From: Defluviicoccus sp.
Lineage (GTDB): Bacteria; Pseudomonadota; Alphaproteobacteria; MPNO01
Length of the DNA stretch: 39,996 nucleotides
Assembly: GCA_028821395.1 (NCBI GenBank)
Contig: JAPPGP010000157.1
Location: forward strand, 1 to 39,996
Direction: 5' to 3'
Within the stretch, counting starts at the first letter, position 1. Every line of letters begins with the position of its first letter. A program made the position numbers and the translations under genes. Positions 15,857-24,274 of this stretch are shown here, in pieces. The notes under the pieces were generated by a model, which was not told the DNA's origin, did not search any database, and saw only the letters and a program-made list of their open reading frames with translations.

Positions 15857-16801
15857 GTGCCCGGCCCCTCCCTCCTCGCGCGGATCGAGGGCGCGCTGCC
15901 CGGACGGACGGCCGCCTTCGCGATCCTGCTCTTCGTCGCGCTGTGCTGGGCGGGAACCATCATCGCCGGGCGGGCGGCGACGCCCGACGTGCCGCCGCTG
16001 ACGATCAATTTCTGGCGCTGGTCGATCGCCCTGCTTGCCGTCCTCCCGTTCACCGGGCGGGCGCTGATCGCCAAGCGGTCGGCGATCCGGGCGCATTGGC
16101 GCGATCTGCTGCTGCTGGGCTGCCTCAACATGACCGCCTTCGGCGGCCTGTTCTTCCTCGGGCTGGAGCACACCCAGGCGATCAACGGCTCGATCCTGCT
16201 GGCCACGATGACGATCAACATCGTGCTGGTGTCGTGGCTGTTCTTCGGGGTCGGCATCTCGCGGGTGCAGATCTGCGGCGTGGCGATCGGCTTCCTCGGG
16301 ATCCTCACGATCATCGTGCGCGGCGAGCCTGCGGTTCTGCTGACGCTGTCGGTCGGGATCGGCGACCCGCTCCTGTGGGCGAGCACGCTCTGCTACGCCT
16401 TCTACTCGACCAGCCTCAGGCGGGCGCCGCAGGCGTTGAGCCCGACCGAGCTGATGGCGGTGCTCTGCGCGGTCGGCGCGATCACCTGCCTGCCGCTGTT
16501 CCTGCTGGAAGCCGTCGTGCTGGGCCGGGTGGCGGACTGGACCCCGGGCGCGATGGCGGCGGTCGGGTTCATCGCGCTGTTCCCGTCGCTGATCGCCCAG
16601 ATCCTCTGGGTCGGGGCCATCGCCCGGGTGGGCGCCAACACGGCGGGCTATTTCATCTACACCGTGCCGATCTTCGGGACCGCGATGGCGATCGCCTTCT
16701 TCGGGGAAGAGCCGCGCTGGTACCACGCGGCCGGGATCGTGCTGGTCTTCGCCGGGGTCTACGCGGCGACGTCGCGCGCCGAACGCGCTCAGACCGGCTG
16801 A
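15857..16801 (+). CDS. EamA/DMT-family transporter
   Basis: This 314-residue integral membrane protein has ten predicted hydrophobic helices arranged as two EamA repeats (first ~20-155, second ~165-305). Examples are AILLFVALCWAGTIIAGRA at the start and YFIYTVPIFGTAMAIAFFGEEP in the second repeat; the latter is the conserved penultimate EamA segment. It is a drug/metabolite exporter or importer, and the substrate is not readable. Start is GTG 15857 with AGGA 8 nt upstream. Its 3' end overlaps the convergent Gfo/Idh gene by 13 nt. Confidence 0.88.
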   Translation: MPGPSLLARIEGALPGRTAAFAILLFVALCWAGTIIAGRAATPDVPPLTINFWRWSIALLAVLPFTGRALIAKRSAIRAHWRDLLLLGCLNMTAFGGLFFLGLEHTQAINGSILLATMTINIVLVSWLFFGVGISRVQICGVAIGFLGILTIIVRGEPAVLLTLSVGIGDPLLWASTLCYAFYSTSLRRAPQALSPTELMAVLCAVGAITCLPLFLLEAVVLGRVADWTPGAMAAVGFIALFPSLIAQILWVGAIARVGANTAGYFIYTVPIFGTAMAIAFFGEEPRWYHAAGIVLVFAGVYAATSRAERAQTG

Positions 16802-17769
16802 GCCTCGCCGGTCCCGGCGGAGCGGACGATCGCTTCCAGCACGCCCGTCGCGTGGCCGATCTCGCCAGGCGGGATGGGGAACGGCGCGCCGCCCGAGGCG
16901 GCGGCCGCGAAGGCCTCCAGGCACTCCCGGATCGTCCGATAGCCGGGGTAGTCGTAGCCATCCCAGCTTCGGTCCTCGCGGCCGCCGTCGACGAATTCCG
17001 CCTCCAGCCGGTGGAGGGCGTGGATCTGGGCCCAGCCGCCGGTGCCGATGACGCGAAGCTGGTAGAGATGGGCGGTCGCGGCGACGGTGCCGAGATAGCC
17101 GGTGCAGCCGGACTCGAAGTCGATCAGCACCGAGGTCGCATCGTCGACCCCGAAGGGCAGCGCGATCCGCTTGCTCCGGGTCCGGACGGCAGTCATCGGT
17201 CCGGCGAGCCCGACGAAGGCGTCGACCACATGGATGCCGAGCGAGGTCATCCCGCCCGCCGGGCTCTCCGCCGCATCGGCGCGCCAGGTCTCCGCCGCGC
17301 GCCGGAGATCGGCCGAGAAATTGCCTTCGATGTGCAGGATGTCGCCCAGCCGGCCCTCGTCGAGGATCGAGCGGAGCGCGCGGAAGTTGGGCGCGAAGCG
17401 CCGGTTGTGGCCAACCGCCAGCACGACCCCGGCCTTGTCCGCCGCCTCGATCGCCGCCGCCGCGTCGGCCGCGGTCAGGGTGAGCGGCTTCTCGCAGAAG
17501 ACGTGCTTGCCCGCCTTCGCCGCGGCGACGATCTGGCCGCAATGCAGCGAGTGCGGCGTCGCCAGGACCACCGCACCGACCCCCGGGTCGGCGAGCGCGG
17601 CATCGTAATCCGCGCCCAGCGCCAGCCCCTTCGCCGCCGCGTAATCCTCGACCTTCGACGGGGTCCGGGTGACGGCGCGCGTGAAGCGGATCGCGTCGGA
17701 CCCCTCGCCGAGCGAATCGACCAGCGTCTGGCCCCAGCGGCCGAGGCCGACGATGGCGGCGTCGATCAC
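16789..17769 (-). CDS. Gfo/Idh/MocA-family oxidoreductase
   Basis: This 326-residue NAD(P)-dependent dehydrogenase starts at GTG 17769. It has an N-terminal Rossmann motif AAIVGLGRWGQ, the family marker HVFCEKPLTLTAADA (with the conserved EKP lysine), the helix AVGHNRRFAPNFRAL, and a C-terminal domain with GGMTSLGIHVVDAFVGLAGP, typical of sugar or inositol-like dehydrogenases. The substrate is unknown. It starts 2 nt after the aldehyde dehydrogenase stop codon, on the same strand, so the two are probably one transcript. Confidence 0.88.
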   Translation of the reverse strand: MIDAAIVGLGRWGQTLVDSLGEGSDAIRFTRAVTRTPSKVEDYAAAKGLALGADYDAALADPGVGAVVLATPHSLHCGQIVAAAKAGKHVFCEKPLTLTAADAAAAIEAADKAGVVLAVGHNRRFAPNFRALRSILDEGRLGDILHIEGNFSADLRRAAETWRADAAESPAGGMTSLGIHVVDAFVGLAGPMTAVRTRSKRIALPFGVDDATSVLIDFESGCTGYLGTVAATAHLYQLRVIGTGGWAQIHALHRLEAEFVDGGREDRSWDGYDYPGYRTIRECLEAFAAAASGGAPFPIPPGEIGHATGVLEAIVRSAGTGEAQPV

Positions 17770-17771
17770 GC

Positions 17772-19292
17772 TCAGGCGTCCGTCTTCTCGCGCGGCACCA
17801 GCATGTCGTACCACGGCTTGTTGTCGCGCGTCCGCGTGTCGTCGACATGCAGCGCCTTGACCTCGGTGTATTCGTTCAGCCCCTCCTCGCCGAACTCGCG
17901 GCCGATCCCCGACTGCTTGTAGCCGCCGAACGGCATGCGTTCGCTCAGCAAATGCCAGTCGTTGATCCACACCGTGCCGGTGCGCAACCGGGCGGCGATC
18001 TCGCGCGCGTGGTCGAGGTCCTCGCTCCAGACGCCGCCGCCGAGTCCGAAGATCGAGTCGTTGGCGATCGAGACCGCCTCCTCCTCGCTGTCGTATCTGA
18101 GCACGCACAGCACCGGGCCGAAGATCTCCTCCTGGGCGATCCGCATGTCGTTGGTGACGTCGGTGAACACGGTGGGCTGGATGAAATACCCCTTGCCGAG
18201 CGGCCCCTCGGTCGCCCGCGCCCCGCCACAGGCGAGCGTCGCCCCCTCCTTCTTGCCGAGCTCGATATAGTCGAGCACGGTCGCCATGTGACGCTCGGAG
18301 ACGACCGGCCCGAGCCGGGTCGCCGGGTCGAGCGGGTCGCCCATCGGCAGCGCTTCCAGCTTGGCAACCATCTGCCCGACGAATTCGTCGTGCTGGTCCT
18401 TGGGCAGCAGCAGCCTGGTGCCGGACTCGCAGACCTGGCCCTGGTGGTAGAACGAGGCGAAGATCGAGCCGTCGACCGCGATGTCCCAGTTGGCGTCGTG
18501 CAGCACGATATTGGCCGACTTGCCGCCGCATTCGAGGGTGACCTTCTTCAGCGTGCCCGCGGCCTTGGCCATGATGTCGCGGCCGACCTCGGTGGAGCCG
18601 GTGAACGCCACCTTGTCGACCAGAGGGCTGGTGGTCATCGCCTCGCCGATGGACCCGCCGGGGCCGGCGATGATGTTGATCACGCCGGGCGGGAAGCCGA
18701 TTTCGTCGACGATGCGGGCGAGCTCCAGCGCATTGAGCGGTGTGTCGCTGGCCGGTTTGAGCACGACGGTGTTGCCGGTGGCGAGCGCCGGGCCGAGCTT
18801 CCATACCGCCATCAGCAGGGGAAAGTTCCACGGGATGATCGAGGCGCAGACGCCGATCGGCTCGCGGATGGTGTAGTTGAAGGACCGCCCGGGGCGGGAC
18901 ATGCCCTCGATCTCGCGGGCCTCGGCGTTGTAGCGTTTGGCCATCTCGCCGAACCAGGCCATCTGGCGCTGGGCGAGATAGGCATCGGCGCCGCATTTGG
19001 CGATGGTGCCGCCGGAATCGCGCGCTTCGTTGGCCGCGAGCTCCTTCTGGCGCTCCTTCATCCGGGCGGCGAGCGCGCCGATCAGGGCGGAGCGCTCCTC
19101 GCCGCTCATGCCTGGCCACGGCCCCTCGTCGAAGGCCCTGCGCGCGGCGGCGATCGCCTTCTCCGCATCGCCCGGGCTGGCGACCGGGATGTCGGCGATC
19201 GCCTCGCCGTCGAACGGGTTGATGCTGGGCTTCGTCCTGCCGCCCTCGGCATCGACGAAGTGGCCGTCGATATAGAGTCGATAGGTCTCCAT
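17772..19292 (-). CDS. NAD(P)-dependent aldehyde dehydrogenase
   Basis: This 506-residue enzyme of the ALDH superfamily oxidises an aldehyde to a carboxylate. Motifs visible are IIPWNFPLLMAVWKLGPAL, the glutamate motif LECGGKSAN (E254), the nucleophile C288 in GQVCESGTRLL, and EEIFGPVL and PFGGYKQSGIGRE near the end. The length is normal. It heads a two-gene unit with the Gfo/Idh dehydrogenase and faces away from the enoyl-CoA hydratase gene. Betaine-aldehyde-like and phenylacetaldehyde-like enzymes share this pattern, so substrate is open. Confidence 0.93.
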   Translation of the reverse strand: METYRLYIDGHFVDAEGGRTKPSINPFDGEAIADIPVASPGDAEKAIAAARRAFDEGPWPGMSGEERSALIGALAARMKERQKELAANEARDSGGTIAKCGADAYLAQRQMAWFGEMAKRYNAEAREIEGMSRPGRSFNYTIREPIGVCASIIPWNFPLLMAVWKLGPALATGNTVVLKPASDTPLNALELARIVDEIGFPPGVINIIAGPGGSIGEAMTTSPLVDKVAFTGSTEVGRDIMAKAAGTLKKVTLECGGKSANIVLHDANWDIAVDGSIFASFYHQGQVCESGTRLLLPKDQHDEFVGQMVAKLEALPMGDPLDPATRLGPVVSERHMATVLDYIELGKKEGATLACGGARATEGPLGKGYFIQPTVFTDVTNDMRIAQEEIFGPVLCVLRYDSEEEAVSIANDSIFGLGGGVWSEDLDHAREIAARLRTGTVWINDWHLLSERMPFGGYKQSGIGREFGEEGLNEYTEVKALHVDDTRTRDNKPWYDMLVPREKTDA

Positions 19293-19388
19293 GGTCCCCG
19301 TTCTCCCTTGCAATGCGATCCGCGCCGGGCGGGCGGAGATATAGCCGGCGCGCAAAGGCCGGTCCATAGCACCGCCCTGCCCCGCCGC

Positions 19389-19394
19389 TATAAT
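19389..19394 (+). promoter_or_regulatory. TATAAT -10 element upstream of the enoyl-CoA hydratase gene
   Basis: An exact TATAAT hexamer occurs 33 nt before the chosen GTG start, in the divergent region 19293-19426. No good -35 box is visible at the proper distance, so the call is tentative. Confidence 0.35.
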
Positions 19395-19426
19395 GCCAGC
19401 CTTTGCATGACTGGCTGGAGGCGGGC

Positions 19427-20236
19427 GTGGCGACCGAGAACGGCGATTACGAGAACATCAAGACCGAGCGGCGCGACGGCGCGCTTGAGGTCACGCTCGA
19501 CCGGCCGGAGGTGATGAACGCGATCAACGAGCCCATGGCCGACGAGATCATGGACGCGCTGGCCGCCGTCGAGCTCGACCGCGAGATCCTCGCCGTCATC
19601 CTCCAGGGCGACGAGCGGGCGTTCTGCTCCGGCGCCGACCTCGGCGGGTTCAAGGACGAGATCCACGAGCGCTACGACAACTACCGCGCGCGCTACAACG
19701 TGCGCCGCAACCGGGTGCTCTACAAGTTCATGCAGGCCTATACCAAGCCGGTGCTCTCGGCGGTCGAAGGCTATTGCCTCGGCGGCGGGTTCGAGCTCGC
19801 GATGTTCGGCGACCTCATCGTCGCCGGCGAGGACGCCCAGTTCGGCCTGCCGGAATCCCGCCACGGCCTGATCCCGGGCGCCGGCGGCACCCAGAACCTG
19901 CCCCGCATGATCGGCGCCGCGCTCGCCAAGGAGCTGATCTGGACGGCGCGCCGGATCGGCGCCGAGGAAGCCCGATCCTACCGCATCGTCAACCACGTCA
20001 CGCCGAAAGGCGAGGCGCTCGCCAAGGCGCGCGAGATCGTCCAGGCGATGGCGCGGAACGGCCCGCTCGCCATCATGATGACCAAGCAGGCGATCGACCG
20101 CGGCATGGACCTGCCGCTGATGCACGGCTTCATGCAGGAGGCGGATCTCGCCTACATGCTGGCCTGGTCGGAGGACCGCGCCGAGGGGCTCAAAGCCTTC
20201 GCCGAGCGCCGCCGTCCCACCTTCAAGGGGCAGTAG
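19427..20236 (+). CDS. Enoyl-CoA hydratase/isomerase family protein
   Basis: This 269-residue crotonase-fold protein acts on acyl-CoA thioesters. The CoA/oxyanion-hole features are FCSGADLGGF and the segment KPVLSAVEGYCLGGGFELAMFGD. The catalytic glutamate region is FGLPESRHGLIPGAGGTQNLPRMIG. GTG 19427 has GGAGG 5 nt upstream; a TTG at 19403 would add 8 residues and lacks such a site. It is followed after 82 nt by the UbiD-like decarboxylase gene, so both may act in degradation of an aromatic or branched compound. Confidence 0.9.
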   Translation: MATENGDYENIKTERRDGALEVTLDRPEVMNAINEPMADEIMDALAAVELDREILAVILQGDERAFCSGADLGGFKDEIHERYDNYRARYNVRRNRVLYKFMQAYTKPVLSAVEGYCLGGGFELAMFGDLIVAGEDAQFGLPESRHGLIPGAGGTQNLPRMIGAALAKELIWTARRIGAEEARSYRIVNHVTPKGEALAKAREIVQAMARNGPLAIMMTKQAIDRGMDLPLMHGFMQEADLAYMLAWSEDRAEGLKAFAERRRPTFKGQ

Positions 20237-20318
20237 CGCCCGCCCCGCCCGACCTCTAAAACCACGCCGAAGCCCGATTCGACAGCCGTTCGGGCGCGCG
20301 TTTTCCGGAGTCCGGCCG

Positions 20319-21722
20319 ATGCCCGATCAATCCTACCGCACCTTCCTCGCCAATCTGCAGCAGCAGGGCGAGATGATCCACTTCACCAAGGAGGTCGACC
20401 CGCTCTCCAACATGTCGGCGGTCGAGTGGAAGACCTATAACGATCTCGGCAAGTCCAGCCTGTTCGGCAACATCAAGGGCCATGCGGGCTGGCAGGCCTG
20501 CAGCCAGATCCTAGCCGACCGCAGGAAATGGTCGATCGGGCTCGGCATCCCGGAGGACGAGATGCTGGAGACCATGTCGCTCCGGCTGCGCGAGCCGATC
20601 CCGACCGAGGACGTCGATGCCGACCGCGCGCCGGTCAAGGAGGTGATCCTCAGGGGCGGCGACGCCGACCTCAACGACATCCCGTCGATGATCGTCTCGG
20701 AGAAGGACGGCGGGCGCTTCCTCGCATCGGGCATGGCGATCATCAAGGATCCGGAGACCGGCATCCGCAATATGTCGATTCACCGCCAGCAGATCATGGG
20801 GCGCGACAAGACCGGGTTCCTGATGCTGCACCGCCAGGCGCGGCGGATCTACGACATGTACTCGGCGCGCAACGAACCGACCCCGGTGGCGATGGTGTTC
20901 GGCGTGCACCCGGCGATCTTCTTCGGCTCGGCCTATACGACCCGGTTCGGCGTGGACGAGCTAGAACTCTCCGGCGGGCTGATGGGCGAGGCGGTGCGCA
21001 TGGTCAAGTGCGAGACCATCGACGTGGAGGTCCCGGCCGAGGCCGAGCTGGTGATCGAGGGCGAGGTGCTGCCCAACCATCTGGAGCCGGAGGGGCCGTT
21101 CGGCGAGGTCCCCGGCACCTACGCCATGCAGGGCCATTCGGAGATCTTCAGGGTCAAGGCGATCACCCGGCGCAAGGACCCGATCTTCTACGCCATCCAT
21201 TGCGGCTTCCCGGTCACCGACACGCAGCAGACCACCGCGCTCGGCATCGAGATCGCGACCCGCGAGCATTTGCGCAATGTCGAGGGCGGGCTCGACCTGC
21301 GCGATATCCGCTGCGTTACCGCGGCCGGGCTGATGATGCTGGTGCTGAAAATCCGCCCCCGGGTGGAGGGCCAGGCCAAGACCGCGCTGATGGCGGCGCT
21401 GTCGGGCCCCTATCTCCACCCCAAGGTGGCGATCGCCGTCGACGAGGACATCGACGCCGCCGATCTGCGCCAGGTGATGTGGTCGATGACCACCAGGGTC
21501 CATGCCGAGAAGGACGTGGTCCTGATCCCCAACACCAGGGTGTTCCCGCTCGACAACATCTCGCCCATCGTCGAGGGGATGGACAGCCTGCACCGGATCG
21601 GCACCAAGTGGATGATCGACGCCACCATGCCGGCGCCGACCCAGGTCGAGGCGCGCGCCCGCTTCGAGCGCGCGATCCCCAAAAACTTCGACAGCGTGGA
21701 GCTGGACGACTTCCTGCCGTAA
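20319..21722 (+). CDS. UbiD-family (prenyl-FMN-dependent) decarboxylase
   Basis: This 467-residue protein is of the UbiD decarboxylase family, whose members use prenylated FMN made by UbiX to decarboxylate aromatic or unsaturated acids. Family features are DLNDIPSMIVSEKDGGRFL, the nucleotide-binding NMSIHRQQIMGRDKTGF, LELSGGLMGEAVRMVKCETIDVEVPAEAELVIEGEV, and the catalytic EPEGPFGEVPGTYA with its two glutamates. GGAG is found upstream of ATG 20319. Ubiquinone UbiD and catabolic relatives look alike; the neighbouring enoyl-CoA hydratase argues for a catabolic paralogue. No ubiX is nearby. Confidence 0.88.
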   Translation: MPDQSYRTFLANLQQQGEMIHFTKEVDPLSNMSAVEWKTYNDLGKSSLFGNIKGHAGWQACSQILADRRKWSIGLGIPEDEMLETMSLRLREPIPTEDVDADRAPVKEVILRGGDADLNDIPSMIVSEKDGGRFLASGMAIIKDPETGIRNMSIHRQQIMGRDKTGFLMLHRQARRIYDMYSARNEPTPVAMVFGVHPAIFFGSAYTTRFGVDELELSGGLMGEAVRMVKCETIDVEVPAEAELVIEGEVLPNHLEPEGPFGEVPGTYAMQGHSEIFRVKAITRRKDPIFYAIHCGFPVTDTQQTTALGIEIATREHLRNVEGGLDLRDIRCVTAAGLMMLVLKIRPRVEGQAKTALMAALSGPYLHPKVAIAVDEDIDAADLRQVMWSMTTRVHAEKDVVLIPNTRVFPLDNISPIVEGMDSLHRIGTKWMIDATMPAPTQVEARARFERAIPKNFDSVELDDFLP

Positions 21723-21732
21723 GCCAGTGGCG

Positions 21733-21761
21733 GATGGGGCCGGAGACCAGGGCTCCCCATC
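21733..21761 (+). terminator. Possible terminator hairpin between convergent genes
   Basis: GATGGGG and CCCCATC pair perfectly across a 15-nt loop, 11 nt after the UbiD-like stop codon and before the convergent amidohydrolase end. There is no T-run, so efficiency is uncertain. Confidence 0.35.
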
Positions 21762-21819
21762 GTCAGGGTCGGCGCCGATCCGATTCGCAAGGCCCGACCC
21801 GGGCCGGCGCCCGTCGCGG

Positions 21820-23316
21820 TCAGTTGGCAAGCGGGAACGACCACGGGCTCGCCTCCTCGGCGCTCCGTTCGGCGACATCCCAGCTGCGCCATCCGCCCCA
21901 CAGCCGCTCGGCATCCTGTTGGCCGAACCGGTGGACCGCCGCCATGTCGACGCCGGCGACCCTGCCGCCCTCGACGCGGGTGATCCCGTCGACGATGACG
22001 GTGTCGACGTCGTCGCCGACGCCCACGTCGACCAGGCTCTTGATCGGGTCGCGCACCGGGCCGTAGCGCAGCGTGCCGCCCCCGGAGATGTCGACGATCG
22101 CGATATCGGCCTTGGCGCCCGGCGCGAGCCGGCCGAGATCGTCGCGCCCGAGCACGCTTGTGGCGGCGAGCGTGGCGGCCTCGAACACCTGGGCCGCCGT
22201 CGCCTCGAGGAAGCTGCCGCTCACGATCTTGCCGACCAGCGAGGCGCAGCGCATGTTCATGATCATGTCGCGCGGAAAGGTGTCGCTGCCGAGCGCGACG
22301 TTGACGCCGGCTTTCCGATAGCTCGCCCAGCTATCGAGGCAGCGGCCGCGCCGGGCGAGGTTGATCGGGCAGTGCGACACCGTGGCCCCGCCTCTCGCCA
22401 TCAGCTCGAGGTCGCGCCCGGCCGGGTAGTTCATGCGCGGGTTCTCGGCGACGAAATTGCCGTGCCCGATCAGCACGTCGGAGGCGCAAAGCCCGACCGA
22501 ATCCAGCAGCTCGATCGGCGTCATGCCGTGCTCGGTCACGATCTGGTAGAACTCGACCACGTTGTACGCCGCGTGGATCGAGACCGGCACGCCGAGCGAG
22601 TCCGCCGCCTTGCGGGTCTCGCGCAGCAGCTCGAGCGACATCAGCTCGGTGGTGAACGGGATCAGGATCCCGCGGATGCGCCCGTCGGCCGCGCCGTCGT
22701 GCTCGCCGATGAAGTCGATCGCCGCCCGCAGCCCGCGCCGCCCTTTCTCCTCGTCCCAATCGCGCACCAGACGGCCGTCCTCGCCGCCCACCCAGTCGGC
22801 CGACGCGTAGGACGGCGCCAGATAGGCGCGGATGCCGAGCCGCTCCGCTTCGCCGAGCAGCGCCTGCTGCATCGGCAGCTGCGCGCCGAAATCCATGAAC
22901 GTCGTCGTGCCGTTGCGCAGCAGCTCGGCGATGGTATAGGTCGCCGCGTCGATGCGTCGCCGGGCGGCCGCCGCGTCCTCGTCCGCCCGCTTGACCCAGT
23001 CGCCGGCATCGCCGCCATGCGGGCGGCCGCGGCGCGCCGGCAGGGTCTCGAAGAAGGGCTGGCCGAAATACTCCGGCCGCCCGGCATCGGTGATCAGCCG
23101 ATGGGCGGCGCGGTGGCCGGAATGGATGTGCGTGTCGATGAAGCCGGGCGAGACCAGCTTGCCGGCCGCGTCGATCTCTCGGTCGACGCGGCCGTCGAAC
23201 GCCGCGCCGACATGGACGATCCTGTCGTCCTCGTAGACCACCACCCCGTCACGGATCAGCGTATGCGTGGCACCGGAATACCCGACCACCCAACCGCCGC
23301 GAATGAGCGTCCGCAT
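21820..23316 (-). CDS. Amidohydrolase (chlorohydrolase/guanine-deaminase-like)
   Basis: This 498-residue metal-dependent hydrolase has the metal site DTHIHSGH near residues 64-71, further ligands in SIHAAYN and HGNFVAEN, and the catalytic aspartate in ALGSDTFPRD. The composite beta-sandwich (TLIRGGWVVGY at the start, ADIAIVDISGG and VIVDG late) is the amidohydrolase superfamily pattern. An excellent ribosome site (GGGGAGG, 5 nt) precedes ATG 23316. Substrates of this subgroup include triazines, guanine, cytosine and related deaminations; which one applies cannot be told from the sequence. Confidence 0.9.
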   Translation of the reverse strand: MRTLIRGGWVVGYSGATHTLIRDGVVVYEDDRIVHVGAAFDGRVDREIDAAGKLVSPGFIDTHIHSGHRAAHRLITDAGRPEYFGQPFFETLPARRGRPHGGDAGDWVKRADEDAAAARRRIDAATYTIAELLRNGTTTFMDFGAQLPMQQALLGEAERLGIRAYLAPSYASADWVGGEDGRLVRDWDEEKGRRGLRAAIDFIGEHDGAADGRIRGILIPFTTELMSLELLRETRKAADSLGVPVSIHAAYNVVEFYQIVTEHGMTPIELLDSVGLCASDVLIGHGNFVAENPRMNYPAGRDLELMARGGATVSHCPINLARRGRCLDSWASYRKAGVNVALGSDTFPRDMIMNMRCASLVGKIVSGSFLEATAAQVFEAATLAATSVLGRDDLGRLAPGAKADIAIVDISGGGTLRYGPVRDPIKSLVDVGVGDDVDTVIVDGITRVEGGRVAGVDMAAVHRFGQQDAERLWGGWRSWDVAERSAEEASPWSFPLAN

Positions 23317-23402
23317 TCGAGCCTCCCCTGGCTGTCGCGTTCGCGTAGGAAGTCTAGCGAGACGGCAATCCCCTGACAGTTCGAGAGGCTGCAAAGACAC
23401 GG

Positions 23403-23426
23403 CATGCTCGGCCTGCGCCGAGCATG
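23403..23426. repeat. REP-like palindrome
   Basis: CATGCTCGGC and GCCGAGCATG form a perfect 10-bp stem with a 4-nt CTGC loop, in the 144-nt gap between the amidohydrolase start and the end of the TenA-like gene. Hairpins with this sort of core (a CGTCATGC... arm pair) are common extragenic repeats in alphaproteobacterial genomes. It could act as mRNA end protection for the TenA-like transcript. Confidence 0.55.
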
Positions 23427-23460
23427 ACGAGCGGGGGTGGGGTCTCGCCTTCGGCGGGGT

Positions 23461-24204
23461 TCAAGCGGCGACGCCGGGGGGCAGGATCTCGGCCTCGTTC
23501 AGCACGTGCTCGCGGTAGATCTCGGTGATCGACGCCCAGCGCAGCCGGACCGCCTCCTCGCAGACCTCGAGCGTGCGCGCCTCCAGCTCGGGGGTGACGT
23601 ATTTCTCGCAGAGTGCCATCTGGCGGTTGGAATGCTCGAGGTCGGCCTCGGCGTGCTCGACGAAGAAGGCGATCTCCCTGGCGTCCGCTCCGTAGCCGTA
23701 ATGCTTCGCGAAGGAAGGGATGGTGATCTCGGTGTTGAGCGCGACCTGCTGGCCCTCCTGGGTCGACTGCATGGCGAGCGCCACGCCCACCGGCTCGTCG
23801 CGCAGGCAGTGGACGTAGTGCAGCGTGCGCGCCCACCAGGCGGGACCCATCTTCAGCGTCCTGACCTCTTCGGTCGTGAGCCCGGCGGCGTTGCAGAAGT
23901 CGAAGATCATCTCGGTGTGGTCGTGCGGCTGCTTGTCCTCGCCGGGCGAGGCGATCAGCCCCTCTTCCTCGGCCAGGTTCTCGACCAGCGACTGGACGAC
24001 GTCCTTGGGCGCGCGGTAGAGCAGCAGGCCGAAGGAAGGCAGCGCCTGTTCGACGAACTTGTAGTGGTGCGCCATGTAGATCCCGAGCGCCTTGAGCGGC
24101 AGCGACCCGTCGGTCATCGCCTGGAAAAACGGGTGCTTCTTGGTGTGCCAGGTCTCCCGGAGGGCGACGACTCTCGCGCCGATCCCGGTGGTGGTGCCGT
24201 CCAT
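23461..24204 (-). CDS. TenA/PqqC-like (heme-oxygenase-fold) protein
   Basis: This 247-residue all-helical protein is of the TENA/THI-4/PqqC superfamily. Candidate metal ligands are E79/E80 (NLAEEEG), H96 (DHTEM), E150 (STQEGQQ) and the cluster H184-x3-D188-x2-H191 (EHAEADLEHS). This is a His/Asp/Glu set like that of heme-oxygenase-like diiron oxygenases, not of thiaminases, which use a cysteine. It has a good ribosome site, GGAGGGAGAGAC, before ATG 24204. It may carry out an oxidative tailoring step. No biosynthetic cluster is evident beside it, although an ABC-2 exporter is transcribed just upstream on the same strand (70-nt gap). Confidence 0.75.
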   Translation of the reverse strand: MDGTTTGIGARVVALRETWHTKKHPFFQAMTDGSLPLKALGIYMAHHYKFVEQALPSFGLLLYRAPKDVVQSLVENLAEEEGLIASPGEDKQPHDHTEMIFDFCNAAGLTTEEVRTLKMGPAWWARTLHYVHCLRDEPVGVALAMQSTQEGQQVALNTEITIPSFAKHYGYGADAREIAFFVEHAEADLEHSNRQMALCEKYVTPELEARTLEVCEEAVRLRWASITEIYREHVLNEAEILPPGVAA

Positions 24205-24274
24205 GTCTCTCCCTCCGCGTTGAGGCCGGGCGATGCTACACGCCGCTTGTGTACCCGGCAATCGGCCCGCCGGG

